Shown here piece by piece: positions 1-6,847 of a stretch of DNA of 10,435 nucleotides. The notes under the pieces are model-generated. The model searched no databases. It was not told the origin of the DNA and saw only the letters and a program-made list of their open reading frames with translations. The first letter of the stretch is position 1. Each line of letters opens with the position of its first letter. A program made the position numbers and the translations under genes. The stretch is from Deltaproteobacteria bacterium (lineage in GTDB: Bacteria; Desulfobacterota; Syntrophia; Syntrophales; Smithellaceae): positions 1 through 10,435 of the forward strand of contig JAGVUJ010000355.1 in assembly GCA_019136325.1 (NCBI GenBank). The letters run 5' to 3'.

Positions 1-16
1 AGTCATTGAACAACGT

Positions 17-52
17 AACGGGGCTGCCTTTTCCAAGGCAGCCCCGTTTTTT
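17..52 (+). terminator. Rho-independent terminator of an off-window plus-strand gene
   Basis: A near-perfect hairpin has its left arm at 17-30 and right arm at 35-48, with a four-base TTCC loop. The stem core is GGGGCTGCCTT paired with AAGGCAGCCCC. A run of six T's (47-52) follows on the plus strand. The T-run orients it for transcription entering from the left edge. Read on the minus strand, where it lies just past the lipase stop codon, the hairpin lacks a T tail. It could still slow minus-strand transcripts, but its main role is probably to end an upstream gene not seen here. Confidence 0.85.
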
Positions 53-75
53 AAACAATCGGCCGGATTCGGATT

Positions 76-1047
76 TTAGAACCCCCTCTTCTTCAGATCT
101 TTGGCAACGTTAACATAAAATCCTTTTGCATCCCAACCCGGAGTATTTCCGAGAAACTGATTGATCTCGTAGAAATGGTTGACGCCCGGATACAACAGAG
201 ATGTGGTCATTAAGCCTTTTTTATTGCCCCAGGCTGCGCTGTCAATGGATACCAAACCGTCATTATCACCGGCTCCCATTAAATTCATCACAGTGAATAA
301 TAATCCGGCAACCGTCTGTCCGAGAAGGTCAACCGCCGGATTGACATAATTGATTTTACCCGCGTACCAGTCGTAAACGACACCGGGTTTGTTGGGTGTG
401 TTCGGATTAAATGTATTGATGACGAAGTCCGAGGTCAGATTATCGAGCAGCAGTGTGGTATTCTGTTCCGGAGCCATTTCAAACGTTTCACCAAACAAAT
501 CGATCAAATCCGTTAATGTTTCGCCGACAACAGGCCCTAAAATCGGGATGCCATGCCATGCCATATATAACAGGTCGGCGACTTCCGAACCTTTGTGAGT
601 ACCGCTGACGCTGGTCAGCGTGGCGACTTTGGCATTACAAGCACCAGCGGTGCAAACCCCCGGTATCCCGTAATTGGAAATGAGGTTTCTGCTGTCCAGC
701 GGGCCCATCGAATGGGCAATGATGTTTATTTTTGAAAATTTATAAAGCGGCCCTCCTCTCAGAGCGTACTGATAAGCCAGTTCATTCGCCAACTGCTGGG
801 TGCGCGGATTTACGCCATTGAAAGGATCCTGATTGGAAACATATACCTTGGCTCCTTTTTGTCTTAATGTATCGTCAATTCCCCACCAGTATTTTATGCC
901 AAGCATGTTTTTGTCTCTGAAAAAGGCGCCATGCACGAGAACGATAGGATATTTTGTTTTGCATTCGTCCCACCACCAGGCGTTTCCTATGGCCACACTG
1001 CCCAATAACATTACCAAACTCATTGCTAAAACAAGAAGTTTTTTCAT
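76..1047 (-). CDS. Secreted triacylglycerol lipase, family I (Burkholderia/Pseudomonas type)
   Basis: Predicted secreted alpha/beta-hydrolase of 323 residues that cleaves ester bonds of long-chain acylglycerols. Residues 1-23 form a signal peptide (MKK, hydrophobic core, GNA cleavage site); the mature protein would begin with three tryptophans. The oxyanion-hole segment is YPIVLVHG (33-40). The nucleophile Ser113 lies in AHSMG (111-115), Asp263 in NDGLV, and His291 in NHFYEIN. The segment SGTHKGSEVADLL (148-160) is typical of family I lipases. The start at 1047 is chosen over an in-frame ATG at 1167 because it has a purine-rich GGGGGGGAG ribosome site four bases upstream, begins a proper signal peptide, and lies downstream of a sigma-54 promoter. 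Oddities: the position matching the calcium-binding Asp two residues after the catalytic His is Tyr293, and the cysteine expected after NDG(L/V)VS is absent. Lipases of this type usually need a foldase; a Lif gene lies at 6848-7855. Family assignment is secure; substrate range is not known. Confidence 0.9.
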   Translation of the reverse strand: MKKLLVLAMSLVMLLGSVAIGNAWWWDECKTKYPIVLVHGAFFRDKNMLGIKYWWGIDDTLRQKGAKVYVSNQDPFNGVNPRTQQLANELAYQYALRGGPLYKFSKINIIAHSMGPLDSRNLISNYGIPGVCTAGACNAKVATLTSVSGTHKGSEVADLLYMAWHGIPILGPVVGETLTDLIDLFGETFEMAPEQNTTLLLDNLTSDFVINTFNPNTPNKPGVVYDWYAGKINYVNPAVDLLGQTVAGLLFTVMNLMGAGDNDGLVSIDSAAWGNKKGLMTTSLLYPGVNHFYEINQFLGNTPGWDAKGFYVNVAKDLKKRGF

Positions 1048-1100
1048 ACGACTCCCCCCCTTAAAATTTTTATCCAATTGATGAAGTTTAAATAATGGAA

Positions 1101-1117
1101 TGCAATCCACACGCCAA
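1101..1117 (-). promoter_or_regulatory. Sigma-54 (-24/-12) promoter of the lipase gene
   Basis: On the minus strand the bases read TTGGCGTGTGGATTGCA. The sigma-54 consensus is TTGGCACG-N4-TTGC(A/T). The invariant GG and GC pairs are present with exactly ten bases between them, and only two of the conserved -24 positions differ. The predicted start site is near 1090, giving a leader of about 43 bases before the lipase ATG at 1047. Sigma-54 control of lipase genes is known in Pseudomonas, which adds plausibility. It implies that an enhancer-binding activator, not encoded in this window, controls lipase expression. Confidence 0.65.
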
Positions 1118-1280
1118 TTCTTTAAAACGCGTTGGCGTTTTTCCGTGGATCTCATATAGACAGGCAACGTACAGGCGAGAGTCAGAAACGTACCGTTCGA
1201 GCTTGTAGAAGGCTACTCCTTTTCAAATTTTTGTCAAGTCCAAAAATCTTCCTGAAAACAGAGCTTACAGTCTCGACTTT

Positions 1281-1302
1281 AAAAAAATCCGACAAACGGA
1301 CC
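1281..1302 (-). terminator. Candidate weak terminator after the signalling gene
   Basis: On the minus strand, 35 bases after the stop codon of the signalling gene, there is a short hairpin: TCCG (1300-1297) pairs with CGGA (1291-1288), loop TTTGT, extendable by two G-U pairs. Seven T's follow (1287-1281). The stem is short, so this is a modest candidate. With the sigma-54 element further on, it suggests that the lipase gene is its own transcription unit. Confidence 0.35.
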
Positions 1303-1336
1303 AGGCGGGGCTGATGTTGATCCGTCTCGTGCTTTT

Positions 1337-4300
1337 TTATGCAAGTTTATATCCTTTTTCTCTAAAGAGCTTCAAACAGGCATTGGAGACATTCGTATCA
1401 TAAAGCGTCCCTTTATTTCTTTCAATTTCTTCCAGAGCCGCTTCAATGCCTAAAGACGGACGATGATAACGATGAGAAACCATGGCCGATACGACATCCG
1501 CCACAGCCAACACCCGCGCTTCCACGCAAATCTCATCGCCTTTCAGGCTTCGGGGATAGCCGGAACCGTCTATCCGTTCATGATGCTGATGAACGATTTG
1601 CGCCAGAGGCCAGGGCGATTCCACATTTTTCAAAATCTCGTATCCGCTGCGCGAATGCTCTTTAATCAACGCAAATTCCACATTGGTCAATTTGGCGGGT
1701 TTGGTCAGAATTTCCGGCGGTATGGACAGCTTACCGATATCATGAATCGCGCCGGCCATGCGGATTGCGTCGATTTTCTCCTGGGGCAAATCCATTTCCG
1801 CGGCAATATCCCTGGCAACATCCGCAGACCGGACCTGATGAAGTGCCGTGTATGGGTCCCTCACTTCTACAGCGGAGACCATGACCTGCAACGTGCTGTC
1901 ATAAGCTTTGCTTAAACTGTCCAGCGTCTGCTTGAGTTTCTCTTCCATCTCCTTGCGTTCGGTAATATCACGAACGACTCCTCTGAAACCGATCGGGTTT
2001 CCGGAAGAATCCTTTTGCAGCAGAATGGATATCTCAACATATCTTTTTGTTCCGTCTTTTCTGATAATTTGCCAATCTAACCCTTTGAGAGGCACTCCGG
2101 TTTTGTACACATTGTTGAACGCTTTATAAACTTTCCCGGCTGTCTCCTGATCCGTGTACTGCCGGTTGTTCATCCCCATTAACTCCGCTTTGGAGTAACC
2201 ATGAATCCGGCACACAGCGTTATTGAAAAACGTATAGTTACCGGCAAGATCAATTTCCCAGTAACCGTCTTCTATGTTTTCCAGCGTAGTGGCCAGTTCA
2301 AAGAGTTTGGCGTTTTCAATGGAAGTGGCGGCTTGAGGGGCGATGAAACGAAGCAATTCCAGACGCTCCGGCGTGAAGGCGTTCTCAATTAAGTTGTTTT
2401 CCATGTAAAGCAGGCCTGAGATTTTACCCTTGTGAATAATGGGAATGCACAGAATGGATTTGCACGACTTACCGGTAATGTAGGCATCTTCCGTAAAGGG
2501 TCCTTCCTGAGCGGCATTGCCCAGGATGACGTCTTTTCCGCTGTGATAAACGTAGTTGACAATCGCCTGGCAAATATCGGGACATTCCTGAAGCGGCAGA
2601 GATCGCACAACCGAGGCTTCATCACGAGTGACATCCTCGCTGGCTTCAATGATGAGTTTGCCCTCCGTTTCCAGAATCAGATGCCCGCTTTGGGCACCGG
2701 CGCTGGCCAGAGAAATGTGCATGATTTTTTGCAGAAGTTTCTCCAGTAAAATCTCACTGGAAATAACCTGAGAGACCTGCATGACCGTGGATAAGTCAAG
2801 CGCGACCGACAGATCACCTTTGGTGTTTGTCGCTGTTCTTGCCTCGACATCCGGAGAAATCCTTATTTCCGCGGGAACTAAATCCGGATACATTTTTTTG
2901 ATTTTGTTCAGCAGGCCGACGGCTCCCCATTTGGCATAACAGGCATAGGCCTGACTCATGTACCTTTTAGACTTTTCATTCTCATCCAGGGATCGATATA
3001 TACCGGCAATAATCTCAGAGGCAATGCCCTCCACGATGAAATCCCCGTATGTTCTGCACTGTTGAATGGCCGTTTCATACATTTTTTCCGCTTTTTCGAG
3101 ATCACCGTGCATCACCCATGTATTCAGCGCTTTAATGGCCGTGTACATGTATGAACAGTTCACAGGAGCGGCTTTCGCCCATGCCTTCATTTTGAGTTCA
3201 TTGATTCTGATTAGTGCGCGATGTTTAACCTTCTCCCCGGGGGAAGCATCCTTATAAACCTTCAGCCTGGCCACGGAATCCAGTAAAACGGCGTATTTAT
3301 TGATCAGCACTCCCTGCTGTGAATCCATGTACTTTCTGAATTCATCAGAAGCTTTCAAGGCCTGTCTGTACTCACTGTAGACGGAATACAGGATTAATTT
3401 GACGAACCAGTAAACCGAAAGAGCGGCCAGGTTCCTGGTTTGCTCCCATGAGGGCAGAAGTTTTTCAGCATCGATGGCCTTGCCTGTAAGTTCCACCGGA
3501 TTATCGCACTGTCCCAGTAAATTCAAAATCGCCTGCCATTGAAGCGACTGCACAGTCAGCGTGTGCCCCTGTTTCAGTCCGGTTATAATCTTGTTGTTTC
3601 TTTCCATGTATCGGTTAAGGTCGGAAAGCTCTCTGCCGGTGAAGATATCATGCACTTCGGTAAAAATAAGATTAAAGGTGGCGAATCCCAGATCTCCGGT
3701 TTCCAGTCCGATCCGGTATCCCTCCCGCATCGGCTCGATACTGTCTTTCATGGGGTATTTCCAATGCCGGACGAGTGCGTTATATACGAATAGGGTTCTG
3801 GATTCCTGATCCCTTGCGCTCAGTTTCTCCACGAGCTTCAGGCCCAGTTGCCCGAATTTTACGGCGCCTTCAAAATCCCAAAGGCCAACCGCTTTTACTA
3901 TGCCCACACCGGCAAACGCAAAGGGATGCTCCGGCGCAAGGCCGTATTTAAATATCATCCTGAATGATTTTAGAATGATGAGCGCCAGTAAATTCGGATC
4001 CGCGTAAAAAGCAGCATGGCCCACGCTGGCAAGAATCTTTCCTGCGGCCAGGATCTCGGGATCAGTCGCTTTGGGCAGATTGAGCAAATCGTCGGGTTTT
4101 TTACCCGCAAGCGTCAACATGGTTCTGAACACTTCGATTGCGATATGAACCTTGGTTGATTTTTCAGGTATCCGTAATCCGAGCTTCGGGGTCAGCATCT
4201 TCAAAATGGGCATGGCGACATCAATAGCGCCCTGATAGTCTTCCCGCGCGACGCAGGCATAGATGCACGATGAATATATCCTGGCTCTTTCCAGCGTAGT

Positions 4301-6718
4301 TCTGGCGTACTTCAAGGCAACAGCGGCCAAGTCGTTCATTTTCTCGTAATCGCCCATCAGGTAGGCGGCTTCAGTGGATTCCGTATAAAGAGCCAGGGTC
4401 AGTTCATACTGATTGACCCAGGGATTTTCTTCTAAAAGATCAAGTCCGTTTTTCAGATAACGAAAAGCGGGAGCATAAGCCGCCGAATCTTTCGCCCTCC
4501 CGCCCGCCTCCAAATTGAGCCGGACCAGTTTTTCCCGCATCGCTCCATCGCGGATCATGGCGACGCCGAGATTGAGCTGATCAACGATATAGAAAAGTTT
4601 ATTCGGCAGATCTTTTTCGTCGGCGGACGCCAGCAGGATATTGCCGATTCGGTAATGCAGTACCGCTTTCTCCTGCTCACCCACCAGCGAATAGGCGGCC
4701 TCATAGATTCTATCGTGGTGAAAAACGTAAAAATCGCCGAAGCGGCTGACCATCCCCTCATGGATGGCTTCAGTAAGGTCATTCAGCGCCGTATCCACGG
4801 AAGTGTTTAGCACGGCGGCCACCGTTTCCAGATCGAATCTGTTGCCGATGCAGGCGCATATTTTCAGGATGTCCCTTGCCGATGACGACAGTTTTTCAAT
4901 TTTTCCGGCCATCATTTCCACCAGGCTGTCGGTCATCTGCATGTTGCTTATCTTACTCACATCCCATTGCCAGCCGTGCGCGCCTTCATGAACAATCATT
5001 TTTTCATTGTAAAGTGTCCGGAGAAACTGATTCACAAAGAACGGATTGCCGCCGGTCTTTTTCCGCACCAGTTCGGCCAGTTCCGCTCCCCGGGCCTCGG
5101 AACTCCGCAGGAAATTGACGATGAGATCCTTGATGTCTTTTTCTTTCAGGGGACCGAGCGTCATGTTGTCGATCCTGATATTATTCTTTCGTGCTTCCCT
5201 GATCAGATCGGCAACCGGATGCGTGTCGTCAACTTCATTGTCCCGGTAGGAAAAGATGAGAAAAAAATGATGGATGTCGCCGAGCATGATATTTTTTATA
5301 AGCTGCAGACTGGCCATATCCGCCCATTGCACATCGTCCAGAAAAAGGGCCAGGGGATGCTCCCTCTGCGGAAAGACTCTCATGAACTTTTCAAAAACAA
5401 ATTTAAACCGGTTTCGGGATTCTTCCGGGCCCACCGGAGGCAATTCCGGCTGTTTGCCGATAATCAATTCCACGTCGGGAATGACATCGGTAACGATTTT
5501 CCCGTTGTCGCCAAGCTCCTGTAAAAGATTATCCTTCCACGCGTTGATTCTCGTCTCGCTTTCCGACAATATCTGTTTCACCAGTGTCTGGAAGGCCTGA
5601 ATAACGGCGCTGTAGGGCTTGTCCCTTCTGAATTGCTCGTATTTCCCGGAAATGAAGTATCCCCGTTTGGCAACGATCGGCTTGTGGATTTCGTTCACCA
5701 TGGCCGACTTGCCGATCCCCGGCGCTCCGGCAACAACCATGACCGATATCCCTTTTTCACGGCTGGCGGCTTCTTCGAAGGCGGCAATCAGTTGTTTGAT
5801 TTCCTTATTTCGTCCGAAAAGTTTTTGGGGTATGATGAATCTGCTGGATATATCATGTCTGCCCAGATTAAAAGTTGCGATTGCTTTCTGGTCGCCCAGT
5901 TGTCTGATACACTCGCGGAAGTCGGCCTCCAGACCGAAGCCGTTCTGGTATCGTTCTTCGGGATTTTTTGCCAGCAGTCTCATGACGATATCCGAGACCA
6001 TCACCGGAATGCCGGAATCAAGCCTGACCGGCGGCTCCGGCATGATAGCCAGATGGGCGTGAATAAGTTCCATCGGATCTCCGGACTGGAAGGGCAGGAT
6101 GCCCGTAAGCATCTGATAGAGGGTCACGCCTAACGAATAGAGATCCGTTCGGTAGTCAACAGGCCTGTTCATCCGGCCGGTCTGCTCCGGCGACATGTAA
6201 GCCAGTGTGCCTTTGATGAAATCGGGATTATAGACTTCTTCATTTTCATGAGTCAGAATCGCCGATATTCCGAAATTCGTGATCTTAACGTCTTCCGTGG
6301 CCGGATTGATCAGAATATTGCGTGGTTTAACACCCCGGTGAATGACTCCCCCGGCGTGAATACCGCCCAGGGTTTCGGCAAGATTGGAGGAAATTTTCAG
6401 GAAAGATTTTATATCAATTTTTTCTTTTTTTTCCAAAAGGCTTTCCAGAGAGGCGCCTTCAAAATTTTCCAGGACGAGAGCAAAACCGTCTTCCGCATGG
6501 ACGATATCCATGATCTTGACAACGCCCCGCACATCGAGACGTTTAATCCGCTCATACTCTTTCCGGAAACGTGCCATTTCCGTGGAAGTGGGATGGATGG
6601 TTCTCAGCCGTTTAATGATGAGCGATTGTGATTCATTGACCTTGTGTCCGCGGTAGACAATTACATTGCCGGCCTCTCTGAGCTTTTGCTGCAAAATATA
6701 ATCGCCGATTTTTTCCAT
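1337..6718 (-). CDS. Multidomain signalling protein: pseudokinase, AAA-like NTPase, TPR-like region, GAF, PAS, HD-GYP
   Basis: Large cytoplasmic-type protein of 1,793 residues with no membrane segment seen. Residues 7-275 are a Ser/Thr kinase-like domain (Lys36, Glu54, GTLAYMSPEQTGRMNR around 170-185, Asp192). Its catalytic loop is HRGVKPRN (127-134) and its metal-binding motif NFG (148-150); both catalytic Asp residues are missing and the glycine loop is poor, so kinase activity is unlikely. Residues 300-600 are a COG3899-like NTPase with Walker A GAPGIGKS (331-338) and Walker B LFLDD (458-462). Residues 600-1300 are helical and TPR-like. GAF spans about 1307-1470, PAS about 1475-1590 (ending GVVRDITERKEMEEK), then a short coiled coil. 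HD-GYP fills 1614-1793 with RDPYTALHQ, HDIGK (His1659, Asp1660) and HHERIDGSGYP (1712-1722), all intact, as expected of a cyclic di-GMP phosphodiesterase. The start is supported by a GGAG 12 bases upstream. Relatives usually end in histidine kinase or other output domains. Ligands and partners are unknown. Confidence 0.92.
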   Translation of the reverse strand: MEKIGDYILQQKLREAGNVIVYRGHKVNESQSLIIKRLRTIHPTSTEMARFRKEYERIKRLDVRGVVKIMDIVHAEDGFALVLENFEGASLESLLEKKEKIDIKSFLKISSNLAETLGGIHAGGVIHRGVKPRNILINPATEDVKITNFGISAILTHENEEVYNPDFIKGTLAYMSPEQTGRMNRPVDYRTDLYSLGVTLYQMLTGILPFQSGDPMELIHAHLAIMPEPPVRLDSGIPVMVSDIVMRLLAKNPEERYQNGFGLEADFRECIRQLGDQKAIATFNLGRHDISSRFIIPQKLFGRNKEIKQLIAAFEEAASREKGISVMVVAGAPGIGKSAMVNEIHKPIVAKRGYFISGKYEQFRRDKPYSAVIQAFQTLVKQILSESETRINAWKDNLLQELGDNGKIVTDVIPDVELIIGKQPELPPVGPEESRNRFKFVFEKFMRVFPQREHPLALFLDDVQWADMASLQLIKNIMLGDIHHFFLIFSYRDNEVDDTHPVADLIREARKNNIRIDNMTLGPLKEKDIKDLIVNFLRSSEARGAELAELVRKKTGGNPFFVNQFLRTLYNEKMIVHEGAHGWQWDVSKISNMQMTDSLVEMMAGKIEKLSSSARDILKICACIGNRFDLETVAAVLNTSVDTALNDLTEAIHEGMVSRFGDFYVFHHDRIYEAAYSLVGEQEKAVLHYRIGNILLASADEKDLPNKLFYIVDQLNLGVAMIRDGAMREKLVRLNLEAGGRAKDSAAYAPAFRYLKNGLDLLEENPWVNQYELTLALYTESTEAAYLMGDYEKMNDLAAVALKYARTTLERARIYSSCIYACVAREDYQGAIDVAMPILKMLTPKLGLRIPEKSTKVHIAIEVFRTMLTLAGKKPDDLLNLPKATDPEILAAGKILASVGHAAFYADPNLLALIILKSFRMIFKYGLAPEHPFAFAGVGIVKAVGLWDFEGAVKFGQLGLKLVEKLSARDQESRTLFVYNALVRHWKYPMKDSIEPMREGYRIGLETGDLGFATFNLIFTEVHDIFTGRELSDLNRYMERNNKIITGLKQGHTLTVQSLQWQAILNLLGQCDNPVELTGKAIDAEKLLPSWEQTRNLAALSVYWFVKLILYSVYSEYRQALKASDEFRKYMDSQQGVLINKYAVLLDSVARLKVYKDASPGEKVKHRALIRINELKMKAWAKAAPVNCSYMYTAIKALNTWVMHGDLEKAEKMYETAIQQCRTYGDFIVEGIASEIIAGIYRSLDENEKSKRYMSQAYACYAKWGAVGLLNKIKKMYPDLVPAEIRISPDVEARTATNTKGDLSVALDLSTVMQVSQVISSEILLEKLLQKIMHISLASAGAQSGHLILETEGKLIIEASEDVTRDEASVVRSLPLQECPDICQAIVNYVYHSGKDVILGNAAQEGPFTEDAYITGKSCKSILCIPIIHKGKISGLLYMENNLIENAFTPERLELLRFIAPQAATSIENAKLFELATTLENIEDGYWEIDLAGNYTFFNNAVCRIHGYSKAELMGMNNRQYTDQETAGKVYKAFNNVYKTGVPLKGLDWQIIRKDGTKRYVEISILLQKDSSGNPIGFRGVVRDITERKEMEEKLKQTLDSLSKAYDSTLQVMVSAVEVRDPYTALHQVRSADVARDIAAEMDLPQEKIDAIRMAGAIHDIGKLSIPPEILTKPAKLTNVEFALIKEHSRSGYEILKNVESPWPLAQIVHQHHERIDGSGYPRSLKGDEICVEARVLAVADVVSAMVSHRYHRPSLGIEAALEEIERNKGTLYDTNVSNACLKLFREKGYKLA

Positions 6719-6789
6719 GAATTTCTATTTCTCCGAAGCTGACGTTAGGCGGAACAGGGAATATCCATGCGTCATAAAATTTTCAGTTG

Positions 6790-6838
6790 AAAAAATTCAA
6801 ACGGTTATGCTGAAAAGATCAAACCTCCACCGTTCAAA
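6790..6838 (-). terminator. Candidate terminator or attenuator after the foldase gene
   Basis: Nine bases past the foldase stop codon, minus-strand arms at 6838-6829 and 6805-6796 can form a ten-pair stem (core AACGGT/ACCGTT, extended with two G-U pairs) around a 23-base loop. Six T's follow (6795-6790). The long loop weakens it, but position and T-run fit an intrinsic terminator. If active, the downstream signalling gene would rely on read-through or its own promoter. A weak sigma-70-like pair (TTGAAT at 6800-6795, TATGAC at 6776-6771, 18-base spacer) is the only candidate seen in this 129-base gap. Confidence 0.45.
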
Positions 6839-6847
6839 AAATTACGA

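Noticed and set aside
1111..1142. Inverted repeat ACGCCAA/TTGGCGT followed by T's on the plus strand, looking like a terminator.
   Set aside because: Only seven pairs with a 14-base loop, and no plus-strand gene ends nearby. One arm is part of the sigma-54 -24 element, so it may be chance or part of the control region.
1048..1167. N-terminal extension of the lipase reading frame by 40 residues to an ATG at 1167.
   Set aside because: It would place charged residues before a normal signal peptide, has no good ribosome site, and begins upstream of the sigma-54 promoter. The ATG at 1047 explains everything better.
1132..1314. Plus-strand 60-codon reading frame between signalling and lipase genes.
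   Set aside because: No ribosome site, basic low-complexity product with no family resemblance, and it overlaps the lipase control region.
4967..5524. Plus-strand 185-codon open frame inside the signalling gene (and similar ones at 1463-1915 and 5633-6133).
   Set aside because: They lie opposite conserved NTPase, HD-GYP and kinase-like coding sequence and show no domain features; they are antisense shadows.
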